Positions 1-6,520 are shown, numbered from the stretch's first letter. The stretch is DNA of 7,464 nt from JADFOB01 sp964651325 (GCA_964651325.1 CAZYXP010000184.1:1-7464), one strand, 5' to 3'. Translations and numbers: made by a program. Notes: generated from the sequence alone by a model not told the origin.

Positions 1-14
1 GGGCTTTGGTGAAA

Positions 15-87
15 TACCCCCAAGGGGACTCGAACCCCTGTCTCCAGGATGAGAACCTGATATCCTAGGCCACTAGACGATGGGGGC
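15..87 (-). tRNA. tRNA-Glu (anticodon CUC)
   Basis: Read on the minus strand, this stretch folds as a complete 73-nt cloverleaf. The acceptor stem pairs GCCCCCA with TGGGGGT and closes with a G-U pair. The D arm has the GTCTAG...AGGA form typical of bacterial tRNA-Glu. The anticodon stem pairs TCAGG with CCTGG around the loop TTCTCAT, which places CTC as the anticodon. The T arm contains GGGGTTCGAACCCC. The discriminator base is A, and CCA is not encoded (ATTTC follows), so the CCA end must be added by nucleotidyltransferase. The anticodon reads GAG codons, which suits a GC-rich genome alongside a UUC isoacceptor elsewhere. A promoter-like signal lies just upstream at 101-129. The terminator would lie beyond the left edge of the window. 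Confidence 0.96.
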
Positions 88-100
88 GTCTGAGTCACAG

Positions 101-129
101 AAGATATTTTGCGACGCGACGCCCGTCAA
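101..129 (-). promoter_or_regulatory. sigma-70-type promoter of tRNA-Glu
   Basis: On the minus strand a TTGACG -35 box (124-129) is followed by a 17-nt spacer and a TATCTT -10 box (101-106). The matches to the housekeeping consensus are 5 of 6 and 4 of 6. Transcription would start near position 94, giving a leader of about 7 nt before the mature tRNA 5' end at 87. That short leader is normal for a tRNA precursor trimmed by RNase P. The spacing and position support a dedicated promoter, but no transcript data are available here. Confidence 0.72.
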
Positions 130-172
130 GCGCTGTGCAGCGCCTTGGCCGAGTTTCGCGCCACATTTGGCG

Positions 173-190
173 GAATGGGCACGCCCATTC
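173..190 (-). terminator. hairpin downstream of the sugar dehydrogenase gene
   Basis: GAATGGGC (173-180) and GCCCATTC (183-190) are perfect inverted repeats separated by two bases; in RNA this would form about 7 pairs with a 4-nt loop. The hairpin lies about 170 nt past the stop codon of the dehydrogenase gene and upstream of the tRNA promoter. It could end that transcript, but it has no T-run on either side, so intrinsic termination is uncertain. A second small hairpin (AAGCGCT / AGCGCCTT, 128-146) overlaps the tRNA -35 box. I see no gene in 88-357. Confidence 0.3.
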
Positions 191-357
191 AGGGCCGCTA
201 GTGCCAGCCGGCAGACCACGTTGCCGTCGAACGCCACCGGGTTTGCACACGGGGCATTGGGGACGATGCCGCCAAGCTTGCACCCATGTTTGAAGAAAGA
301 GGTCACCAGGCTTGCGCCAAGTGCTCTGACGAAGGGCCGCCAGGGCCGAATCCGGTG

Positions 358-2343
358 TTACGGGCAATCCAAGGGTGCCGAGAACGGATAGGGCGCGCCC
401 TGGAACGCCAGCACGTCCAAGAGGGCGTCGCTGAGATTCGCCACCTGATTGGGCACCTCATCGCCCAGGTCGGACCATGTAAGTGGCGGGGCGGTCGGGC
501 TGCCCTGGAACGTTTGCACCAATGCCTGAACGTCCTCGAGGTTGGCCACCCCGTTGGGCGGCTGCCAGATGCCGCCCGTCGTTCCGCCTACCGCGTCGCC
601 CCACAGGGCCGATGTGGGAAGGGGTAACGGGGTGGAATAGCTGGCCTCGTCGGCGGGGTCGCACGTTGATTCGATGAGCTGTACGTCATAGATCCCATTG
701 GGAGAGATTCCGCAGCCCGTGATTGTCACGAGTCCGAGGCCATGGGCCTGAAGCAAGACGGGGACGTTGGATAGCCCCGCGACACCGCCGGAGTTTGGCA
801 TCCCCATCCACCACTGACGTCCACTTCCCGAATGCGTGATCCGAACGCTGAATGCGTCCACAGAAACGGGAATCGCACTCAAATCGAGGCTGATATACCG
901 GTTCTTGGGGGCGTAGCAGCGGCCGGCGAGACACGTCGCATTGTTGGCACAGTCCCCATCGACCGCGCAGGGATCCACGACAAACGCCTCCGCAAGGGGA
1001 GGCGCCAAAGCGCCTTGACATTCGCACGCGTCGGGTACGCCGTTTCCGTTGCCATCTGGTTCGCTGCCGTCGGCGACTTCGCAGTTATCCTCGATTCCAT
1101 TGCTGTTGCAATCGTTGACCGGGGTTCCACTGACCGGGACGATCTTCCAAATCTCGCCGTTGGTCGCGACGCTTCCTTGCTCGACAATGTAGATTTCGCC
1201 TAGACCATCGCGACCGAACGACGCAATGGACGAAATGAAACCAGCTCCGGGGGGATTAAGTTCGGTCGAGCGATCCTGGAAATTGGAGATCGTGTTGCCG
1301 TCCGTCTCGAAACTCCAGATTTGGTTGCTGCAGAAATCCGCGAAGAAGTAGGTGCCTTGCATGTCCGGCATGGCGCAGCCGCGATAAATCTCGCCGCCGG
1401 TAAGCGAACAGCGGAAGGGGTTGCCGCCGTGGGAATACTCGTGAATGGGCAGAACCAGCCCGGCTTCAAAACAGGTGCAGCCCGTACTGCCCGTGAAGCA
1501 ATGGGCGCCTTCCATACATCGCCAGCCGTAGTTCTCGCCGCCAACGCTGGCCCCGGATTGAAAGTCGATTTCCTCCCATGCGTTTTGCCCGACGTCGCCG
1601 ATGATGAGATCACCGTTGGTCGGGTCAAAGGAACTGCGCCACGGGTTGCGCAATCCGTAGCCCCAGATGAGATCATCGCCGGCAATGCCGACGAAAGGAT
1701 TGTCCGGCGGAATGGCGAACGGTGATCCGCCGTCGACGTCAATCCGAAGCATTTTGCCCAGCCGTTGATTCAGGTTCTGGGCGCGATCACTGGGGTCGCC
1801 GCCGGAACCGCCGTCGCCCATCGCGATGTACAGATAGCCGTCGTTGGGGCCGAACGCGATCCAGCCGCCGTTGTGGTTTGAAAACGGCTGGGAAATCGTC
1901 AGCAGGACGCTTCCGCTGGCGGGATTGGCCACGTTGTTCGTTGCGGGGTCACCGCTGACTTGATAACGCGCAATCGTCGTGTTGTTGGCATTGTTGGTGT
2001 AGTCAAGGTAGAAGAAACCGTTGTTGAGAAAGTCCGGATGAAACGCGATGCCCAAGAGCCCGCGCTCGTCGTTGGTGCTGGTTCCGCCGCCGACGATAGA
2101 ATCGATGTCGAGAAAGGGCGTTCCCAATAGCACGCCATCTTGGATGACACGAACACGCCCGCGTTTCTCAATCACGAAGACGCGACTGAAGTCGCCATCC
2201 GGTGCTGTCAGCCCCACGGGCCGCTGTAAACCACTGGCGAACAACTCCGTCGTTAAGGGCGTCGTGCCCGCCTTCGCCTGCGAACAACACAGGCTCCACG
2301 CTACAAGAAGGCATACCGGCACTACATACTTAAGACTGCGCAT
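358..2343 (-). CDS. secreted PQQ-type sugar dehydrogenase (GSDH fold) with Ca-loop linker and dockerin-like C-terminus
   Basis: The 661-residue product is probably a secreted PQQ-dependent aldose/sorbosone dehydrogenase. Residues 1-25 look like a signal peptide: a basic start, then a hydrophobic core, with likely cleavage after AKA. Residues 30-405 form the six-bladed propeller of the soluble glucose dehydrogenase family. Visible motifs are GLLGIAFHPDF near 96-105, NHNGG at 156-160 (the position of the catalytic His, H157), MGDGG at 175-179, LRNPW at 231-235 (the conserved Arg-Asn pair, R232/N233) and GDVGQNAWEE near 249-258. A cysteine-rich insert follows near 276-312. Residues 411-442 carry two EF-hand-like loops (DCNSNGIEDNCE, DGNGNGVPDACEC). 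Four cysteines (459, 465, 471, 476) open a module of about 120 residues. The tail holds two dockerin-like repeats at 595-614 and 631-649. The ATG at 2343 is supported by AGGGAG nine bases upstream. The true substrate is unknown, and the cofactor is assigned from the family. Confidence 0.86.
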   Translation of the reverse strand: MRSLKYVVPVCLLVAWSLCCSQAKAGTTPLTTELFASGLQRPVGLTAPDGDFSRVFVIEKRGRVRVIQDGVLLGTPFLDIDSIVGGGTSTNDERGLLGIAFHPDFLNNGFFYLDYTNNANNTTIARYQVSGDPATNNVANPASGSVLLTISQPFSNHNGGWIAFGPNDGYLYIAMGDGGSGGDPSDRAQNLNQRLGKMLRIDVDGGSPFAIPPDNPFVGIAGDDLIWGYGLRNPWRSSFDPTNGDLIIGDVGQNAWEEIDFQSGASVGGENYGWRCMEGAHCFTGSTGCTCFEAGLVLPIHEYSHGGNPFRCSLTGGEIYRGCAMPDMQGTYFFADFCSNQIWSFETDGNTISNFQDRSTELNPPGAGFISSIASFGRDGLGEIYIVEQGSVATNGEIWKIVPVSGTPVNDCNSNGIEDNCEVADGSEPDGNGNGVPDACECQGALAPPLAEAFVVDPCAVDGDCANNATCLAGRCYAPKNRYISLDLSAIPVSVDAFSVRITHSGSGRQWWMGMPNSGGVAGLSNVPVLLQAHGLGLVTITGCGISPNGIYDVQLIESTCDPADEASYSTPLPLPTSALWGDAVGGTTGGIWQPPNGVANLEDVQALVQTFQGSPTAPPLTWSDLGDEVPNQVANLSDALLDVLAFQGAPYPFSAPLDCP

Positions 2344-2352
2344 CAGACCAAT

Positions 2353-2358
2353 CTCCCT
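2353..2358 (-). promoter_or_regulatory. ribosome binding site of the sugar dehydrogenase gene
   Basis: AGGGAG on the minus strand ends nine bases before the ATG at 2341-2343. It is the best Shine-Dalgarno sequence in the window, and it fixes the start directly in front of the signal peptide. Confidence 0.75.
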
Positions 2359-2610
2359 AATGATTCAGACGGGTGTCCATCGATTCGGTCATCGTCAACG
2401 ATAAAGCTCATCAGCAGCAAGACCCACTAGGCCCCATCAAACCAATCCGCGCCATCGCCGTGGTAGACGACAAAGCACCGATTCATACAACCCCCAACGG
2501 CGAATGTGAAACAAGAATTCCTTCTCGAGCGAAACCGAAGCCGAATGGCAGCCGACCCGCTTGCGCTACTTTCCTCGGAAAGCCTCCCGTCCACTCCACC
2601 TAGCTAGCCT

Positions 2611-2619
2611 ATCGTAGCA
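2611..2619 (-). promoter_or_regulatory. candidate extended -10 promoter for the sugar dehydrogenase gene
   Basis: The minus strand reads TTTTTGCTACGATAGG. TGC directly before TACGAT fits an extended -10 box (TGn plus a hexamer matching TATAAT at 4 of 6 positions). The hexamer 17 bases upstream is a poor -35 box, which is tolerable for an extended -10 promoter. The start site would fall near 2604. The assignment rests on a short motif and could be chance. Confidence 0.35.
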
Positions 2620-2693
2620 AAAAGACCCCGGAAATGCTAGTCAGCCTGCCTCAGTTTGACCGGAATCACGCGATCCGGCGATGAACTCGACGT

Positions 2694-2714
2694 CGCGCCT
2701 CGTTGCGAGGCGCG
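2694..2714 (-). terminator. strong hairpin downstream of dapB
   Basis: CGCGCCTCG (2694-2702) and CGAGGCGCG (2706-2714) pair perfectly over nine bases around a 3-nt loop. The hairpin lies about 97 nt beyond the dapB stop codon and before the candidate promoter of the next gene, a reasonable place to end the dapB transcript. It has no T-run on the minus strand, so it may act with Rho, protect a 3' end, or be unrelated to termination. Confidence 0.42.
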
Positions 2715-2810
2715 AATCATCGCCACACCAGTTACCAGAGACTGCGGAACCTTAGGCGTCTGGCGGGTCGCGGCGAACGTCCTATATCGCTTTTCCTGGG
2801 ATTCGGCCCG

Positions 2811-3599
2811 CTACAGCGCCCCATCCCGGAGCACGTCGTCCATGGAAAAAAGACCAGGTTCTTGTTGTACCGCCCAGCAAGCGGCACGGAGCGCCCCGGC
2901 TGCAAACGGCTCCCTAGACTGCACATCGTGGACGATCGTCACGGTTTCCCCGAATCCGCTGAAATGAACCTCGTGCCGCCCAACGGTTTCTCCCATGCGG
3001 ACGGAATGGACTCCGATTTGGCCTCTCGGGCGCTCGGGCGACTTCCCCTCGCGGCCATGCACGACGCCGCCCGCCGCTACCCGATCCGAAACGCCGTGAA
3101 TCGCCTCGAGGATCGTCAGGGCGCTTCCACTTGGTGCGTCTGCTTTGTGGCGATGGTGTGTCTCGATCACTTCGATGTCGTAGCCGGCGCCGAGTTGTTT
3201 CGCAAGATCACCGGCCGTGCGAACCAGCGCGTTCATGCCGACGCTGAAATTGGAGGCCCGCACCACCGGAATCGCCCGGGAAACCTCGCGAAGCCGGTCG
3301 ATCTGGTGGGTATCGTGTCCGGTAACCCCAGTGACAAAGGGGACTTCGAGGCGCTCGGCCACCTTGAGCCAATCCATGGTCCCCTGCGGCGTGGAAGCAT
3401 CGATGATGATCTCGGCGGGAATCCCTAGGCGATCTGCGACCACCACTTCCGCGCCGGCGATTCGAATGATTTCACCGATGCGCGGATCCGCCTCGCCGGT
3501 AAGAATCGCGACCACCTCGAACCGCTCGTCCCGCGCGGCCAGCGAAACGATACTGCTTCCCAATCGACCTGTTCCGCCGGCAACTGCTAGCTGAATCAT
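2811..3599 (-). CDS. dapB: 4-hydroxy-tetrahydrodipicolinate reductase
   Basis: DapB is the cytoplasmic enzyme that reduces the DapA product with NAD(P)H to tetrahydrodipicolinate, on the way to diaminopimelate and lysine. The 262-residue length is close to the usual 265-273. The N-terminal Rossmann fold opens with AVAGGTGRLG (residues 5-14), the dinucleotide-binding glycine loop. ASNFSVGMN lies at 115-123. The catalytic signature ETHHRHKADAPSGSA spans 146-160, with the His pair at 148-149 and the catalytic Lys at 152. The C-terminal part contains GVHSVRMGETVGRHEV (196-211) and GFGETVTIVHDVQSR, as expected for the family. The ATG at 3599 sits four residues before the nucleotide-binding strand. 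GAGG at 3607-3610, seven bases upstream, acts as the ribosome binding site. thrC lies 269 bases upstream on the same strand. The repeats between them make a shared transcript possible but uncertain. Confidence 0.96.
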   Translation of the reverse strand: MIQLAVAGGTGRLGSSIVSLAARDERFEVVAILTGEADPRIGEIIRIAGAEVVVADRLGIPAEIIIDASTPQGTMDWLKVAERLEVPFVTGVTGHDTHQIDRLREVSRAIPVVRASNFSVGMNALVRTAGDLAKQLGAGYDIEVIETHHRHKADAPSGSALTILEAIHGVSDRVAAGGVVHGREGKSPERPRGQIGVHSVRMGETVGRHEVHFSGFGETVTIVHDVQSREPFAAGALRAACWAVQQEPGLFSMDDVLRDGAL

Positions 3600-3606
3600 G
3601 GACCGT

Positions 3607-3610
3607 CCTC
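3607..3610 (-). promoter_or_regulatory. ribosome binding site of dapB
   Basis: GAGG (within ACGAGGACGG on the minus strand) ends seven bases before the dapB ATG, normal Shine-Dalgarno spacing. Confidence 0.6.
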
Positions 3611-3645
3611 GTTGATTGCCTACCGTTCTTGTGGATCGCCTGTTC

Positions 3646-3672
3646 CTGAGCCGCGGGGTTCAGCCCGCCCGG
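3646..3672 (+). repeat. single 27-nt GC-rich intergenic repeat unit
   Basis: This unit reads CTGAGCCGCGGGGTTCAGCC and continues to 3672. It matches the reverse complement of 5406-5432 at 24 of 27 positions and the left arm 5344-5370 at 21 of 27. The core GCGGG...CCCGC around TTCA can itself form a short hairpin. No matching second arm follows it here, so it appears to be a solo or decayed copy of the paired element found on the other side of thrC. Confidence 0.7.
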
Positions 3673-3759
3673 CGCCGGGGGACCGCCAATCTGATGACCA
3701 CGCTTCACCCCGAACGGGTGCTGTGTCAAGCTTGTCTTGAGGGGGTTGGTCCAGTCATT

Positions 3760-3838
3760 TGTAGCCCAGCCGCCCTCGGCTGGGCCCTGCCCTCGGTCGA
3801 GCGGTTGCCCAGACACAGCGGAGGGCCGCTGTGCTACA
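3760..3838. repeat. 79-bp compound palindromic (REP/MITE-like) element
   Basis: The element is bounded by terminal inverted repeats TGTAGCCCAGC (3760-3770) and GCTGTGCTACA (3828-3838), matching at 10 of 11 positions. Each half is itself a hairpin. GCCCAGCCG/CGGCTGGGC pairs perfectly over nine bases around CCCT (3764-3785), and CACAGCGG/CCGCTGTG pairs perfectly over eight around AGGG (3814-3833). The two loops are also reverse complements, so the halves look like one palindromic unit present twice in opposite orientation, as in bipartite REP elements. It contains no gene. It lies just downstream of thrC. Confidence 0.72.
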
Positions 3839-3863
3839 CGGGATACCCCGTCAGCCCCGTGTA
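3835..3863 (-). terminator. hairpin immediately downstream of thrC
   Basis: TACACGGG (3835-3842) and CCCGTGTA (3856-3863) are perfect 8-nt inverted repeats around a 13-nt loop. The structure begins six bases past the thrC stop codon, which suits a transcript 3' end, but there is no T-run. Its outer TACA bases are also the end of the 79-bp palindromic element, so the two structures would compete in RNA. Confidence 0.4.
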
Positions 3864-3868
3864 CCACA

Positions 3869-5251
3869 TCAGCCGGCATCGCTCAAGGCGTCGGTGATCG
3901 CCTCGATGTTGGCCTCTACGGGGATAGGTCGATTGGCATGATGGGTCGGTTGCTCGCCTCCATGGTAGCCCACGGTGGCGGTGGAATCTTTCAGGCCATG
4001 CCCGGTGAGGATGCACACGACGCGGTCGCTTGGCGAGATGATCTGTTCATCAAGCAGTACACTCAACCCGGCCACCGAAGCGCCGCTGGCCGGCTCGCAT
4101 CCGTAGCCGAATCGGCCCACTAAGGCTTTGGCGTCAAGAATCGCGGGATCGTCGGCCTGTCGCACGACGCCGTTGAGCGTTTCCAGGCTGCGCAACGCTT
4201 TGATGAGGTTAACGGGCCGGCCGATTTCAATGGCGCTGGCCACCGTGCTGGCGCGGTAGCCTTGCTCATCGAGCTCACGGTAATATCGCTCGATGCCCGC
4301 CAGATCGGGATCGCCGCCGTTGAAACGGATACCGCGATGGTCGAACAGCTCATGCAGCGTGTTGGCTCCGGTCGCGTTGATGACCGCGAGCCGGGGAAGG
4401 CGATCGATCAGCCCCAGCGAATGCAGCTCGGCAAAGGCCTTGCCGAAGGCGCTCGTGTTGCCGAGGTTGCCGCCGGGCACGACGATCCAATCGGGGACCT
4501 CCCAATTCAGCCCTTCCAGAACCCGGAACATGATCGTCTTCTGCCCTTCGAGGCGAAAGGGATTCACCGAGTTCATCAGATAAAGGCCCAGCACATCCGC
4601 CGATTGCTGAACCAGCTTCATGCAGGTATCGAAATCGCCGGCCACCTGAAGCGTCCTGGCTCCAAAATCCAAGGCTTGCGACAGCTTCCCATAGGCGATT
4701 TTCTCATCCCCGACGAACACAACGGCTTCCATGGCCGATCCGTCGGGCAAGGCGGTTTGCGATGCAAACAGCGCGAGCGAGGCGCTGGTGTTGCCCGTGG
4801 ATGCGCACGCGACACGGCGGCAGCCAAGACGTCGAGCCTGCGTGAATGCCGCGGCCATGCCGTTGTCTTTGAAGCTGCCGCTGGGGTTGAACCCCTCGTA
4901 TTGCAAGAACAGATTGCCCGGCTTGACCCCCAGATGTTGCGCGAGCCCGTCCGCCCGCTGCAACAGGGTTTGCCCCTCGCCGACGGTGACCAGCGACTCG
5001 GGCTGCGCGATCGGCAGCAATTCTCGAAAGCGCCACACGCCGCTTCGGTTCAGTGGCTCCGGCCCACCCCAACCGACAGCCCCGCGGCGCGCGTCAAAGT
5101 GATTCAGCGAGGCCGGGACACTACACGCGGACCAATCGTAAGCCACGTCGAGCAACGCCCCACATCGCTTACACGAAAAAACGATCTCGTCCGCGGAGTA
5201 CGTCGCCCCGCACGCGGGCAGGATACATTTCTGAAAGACTTGTTCCGTCAT
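3869..5251 (-). CDS. thrC: threonine synthase with N-terminal zinc-ribbon-like segment
   Basis: ThrC is a cytoplasmic PLP enzyme that converts O-phospho-L-homoserine to L-threonine and phosphate. The 460-residue protein opens with four cysteines spaced CX4CX12CX2C (residues 9, 14, 27, 30), a zinc-ribbon-like head seen in one class of threonine synthases. The PLP fold follows. NPSGSFKDNGM (122-132) holds the Schiff-base lysine K128. STGNTSAS is at 151-158. The glycine-rich phosphate loop PGGNLGNTSAFGK is at 259-271. EPASGAS (386-392) and TGHGLKD (416-422) close the active-site region. Related fold-II enzymes such as threonine dehydratase share part of this, but the zinc head, the TGHGLKD motif and the length favour ThrC. 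The ATG at 5251 leaves the cysteine head intact, and only a weak GGA lies about 12 bases upstream. dapB follows downstream, so two aspartate-family genes are neighbours. Palindromic repeats lie on both sides. Confidence 0.94.
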   Translation of the reverse strand: MTEQVFQKCILPACGATYSADEIVFSCKRCGALLDVAYDWSACSVPASLNHFDARRGAVGWGGPEPLNRSGVWRFRELLPIAQPESLVTVGEGQTLLQRADGLAQHLGVKPGNLFLQYEGFNPSGSFKDNGMAAAFTQARRLGCRRVACASTGNTSASLALFASQTALPDGSAMEAVVFVGDEKIAYGKLSQALDFGARTLQVAGDFDTCMKLVQQSADVLGLYLMNSVNPFRLEGQKTIMFRVLEGLNWEVPDWIVVPGGNLGNTSAFGKAFAELHSLGLIDRLPRLAVINATGANTLHELFDHRGIRFNGGDPDLAGIERYYRELDEQGYRASTVASAIEIGRPVNLIKALRSLETLNGVVRQADDPAILDAKALVGRFGYGCEPASGASVAGLSVLLDEQIISPSDRVVCILTGHGLKDSTATVGYHGGEQPTHHANRPIPVEANIEAITDALSDAG

Positions 5252-5310
5252 GGTTCAAGAGGATCCGTAACATCTTCGGCGGTCTCAACGCCATGCAATC
5301 ATGCAGCGTG

Positions 5311-5331
5311 AAAGCCGTCAGCTATCAGCCG
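5311..5331. repeat. short heptamer tandem repeat upstream of thrC
   Basis: GCCGTCA and GCTATCA (5314-5327) are two adjacent heptamers of the form GCYRTCA, followed by a partial third, GCCGACC. The tract lies about 63 bases upstream of the thrC start. It is short enough to be coincidental. Confidence 0.35.
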
Positions 5332-5343
5332 ACCAAACCGATT

Positions 5344-5432
5344 CTGAGCCGCATGCTTCAGCTTGCGCGGCACCGCGGGCCAGGCAAGCTGCACGACCCA
5401 CCGCACCGCGCGGGCTGAAGCCCGCGGCTCGG
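5344..5432. repeat. 89-bp inverted-repeat element between the M50 protease gene and thrC
   Basis: Two 27-nt arms, 5344-5370 and 5406-5432, are inverted copies matching at 22 of 27 positions. They share the core GCTTCAGC and end in GCGCGG. A 35-nt centre separates them. A perfect nested hairpin, CAGCTTGC (5359-5366) with GCAAGCTG (5384-5391), lies across the left arm and the centre. The right arm alone is palindromic around GCGGGCTGAAGCCCGC. No coding capacity is evident. The element ends 26 bases past the M50 protease stop codon, so it may also fold at the 3' end of that transcript. Confidence 0.75.
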
Positions 5433-5458
5433 GGGTAGCCGTACCTTCTCCGGCGACC

Positions 5459-6520
5459 TCACTCGGAATTCGAGTCCACCGCTCTTCTTCGCTGCGTTTC
5501 TTCTTCCAACAGCATTCGTTGCTTGGGCGTCAACGAATCCAGGCCCGATTCCGATACCCGGCGCAACGCGTCTTCGACAAGTCGCTTCCGCTCCTTGCGT
5601 TCGCGCACCTCGCGTTCCACCCGCGCTTCTTGCTTGGCTTTCTTTCGGCGGGCGAAATATCCGAGCTTGCGCGGGCGCGTTTCGCCATCGGCGCCAAATG
5701 AATATCCGCCACCGAATTCCGCGCCGAACCCCGCTTCGAATTCGCCTTGCTCTTTGAGCACGCGCCTGGTCTGCCAGCAGGTCAGATAGCCAAACACCGC
5801 GATCATCATCAGCAGGTATTCTTGCGACAAGAGCCCGAACACGCCGATCACGATGGCGCCGACCATCCCCGTGCCCGTAGCGATTTCCATGGATCGGCCA
5901 TACCCCTTGCGCGGCCACAGCCACGCTTGCAGCACGCGACCGCCGTCAAAAGGAAAAATCGGAAACATGTTGATGATCAAAATGACGTAGCTGATGCCAA
6001 AAAATCGCATCAACCAGACCTGCCCGAGCGTAGGAACCACATCCAACGAAACCGGCGACGTGGGATGCAACGGATTCCACGGCACCGCCCCCAGATGACC
6101 CACCCAAAGGACCAGCGCCACCGAACCGATCGCGCAGAAAATCACGTTGACCATGGGCCCGGCAAGCGTCGTAATCATGTGGGCGCGGGGTTCGTGTGGC
6201 GGCTGTACATAGGCCAAGCCGCCCAAAGGCCAGATCAAAATCTCGTTGGCTTCGCCGCCCACATGCCTCGCCCCGAAACAATGTCCGAATTCATGCACGA
6301 GCACGATGAAAAAGAGAATGGCGTACGTTCCCAAGGCGTCTACGATCACCTTCCCAAACGCCACCGTACCGCTCGAACCGCGATCAGGAAGCTCCATCGC
6401 AATGAGCACAAACGCGCCGATCACAAACGTGATGTGGACGCGCACATCAATCGCAAACACGCGGAACACGTGGAACGACCAGTTGATCGGGTTGTCCAGT
6501 TTTCGATCGCTGTACGTCAT
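5459..6520 (-). CDS. M50 (site-2-protease-like) intramembrane zinc metalloprotease with charged C-terminal tail
   Basis: This 353-residue multi-pass membrane protein belongs to the site-2 protease family, which cuts substrates inside the lipid bilayer. HEFGH (76-80) supplies two zinc-binding histidines and the catalytic Glu77. NMFPIFPFDGG (184-194) supplies the third metal ligand, Asp192. Hydrophobic segments fall near 28-43, 62-82, 117-140, 168-190 and 214-245. TLAGPMVNV (118-126) is the usual M50 signature. I see no PDZ or CBS domain. After residue 250 the chain becomes a soluble tail: a glycine-rich stretch (264-278), a strongly basic, probably helical region (287-313), and a motif at 315-345 also present in the neighbouring rhomboid. 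The ATG at 6520 has no ribosome binding site within 15 bases; the only GGAGGT is 20 bases away inside a palindrome. The substrate cannot be told from context. Confidence 0.92.
   Translation of the reverse strand: MTYSDRKLDNPINWSFHVFRVFAIDVRVHITFVIGAFVLIAMELPDRGSSGTVAFGKVIVDALGTYAILFFIVLVHEFGHCFGARHVGGEANEILIWPLGGLAYVQPPHEPRAHMITTLAGPMVNVIFCAIGSVALVLWVGHLGAVPWNPLHPTSPVSLDVVPTLGQVWLMRFFGISYVILIINMFPIFPFDGGRVLQAWLWPRKGYGRSMEIATGTGMVGAIVIGVFGLLSQEYLLMMIAVFGYLTCWQTRRVLKEQGEFEAGFGAEFGGGYSFGADGETRPRKLGYFARRKKAKQEARVEREVRERKERKRLVEDALRRVSESGLDSLTPKQRMLLEEETQRRRAVDSNSE

Larger units (their letters stand above)
2344..2810. other. 467-base intergenic region between dapB and the sugar dehydrogenase gene
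   Basis: No convincing gene is present. Short open frames on the plus strand lack ribosome binding sites and show no recognisable domain. The region holds a perfect 9-bp hairpin near dapB (2694-2714), an extended -10-like box (2611-2619), a small hairpin CTTTCC/GGAAAG (2569-2582) and the dehydrogenase ribosome binding site. If the -10-like box is used, the dehydrogenase mRNA would have a leader of about 260 nt. I compared that leader by eye with common riboswitch classes and found no match. Confidence 0.6.

Noticed and set aside
73..306. Minus-strand 77-residue open frame running into tRNA-Glu
   Set aside because: It overlaps the tRNA and its promoter, has no ribosome binding site near its ATG, and its sequence matches no family I know.
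2373..2603. Plus-strand 76-residue open frame in the dapB-dehydrogenase gap
   Set aside because: It has no ribosome binding site, low-complexity composition and no domain, and it runs against the direction of all other genes.
2344..2610. Riboswitch or structured RNA in the dehydrogenase leader
   Set aside because: A GAGGAAAGT stretch briefly suggested RNase P RNA, but the surrounding conserved helices are absent, and no known riboswitch core was visible.
2703..3428. Plus-strand 241-residue open frame opposite dapB
   Set aside because: It is an antisense shadow of a complete, well-conserved dapB with no features of its own.
3600..3868. CRISPR array between dapB and thrC
   Set aside because: The repeats are inverted palindromes of two different families, without regular direct repeats, spacers or cas genes.
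4262..5311. Plus-strand 349-residue open frame opposite thrC
   Set aside because: It mirrors thrC on the other strand, a common effect of GC-rich codon use. It has no recognisable domain, and thrC has every catalytic motif.
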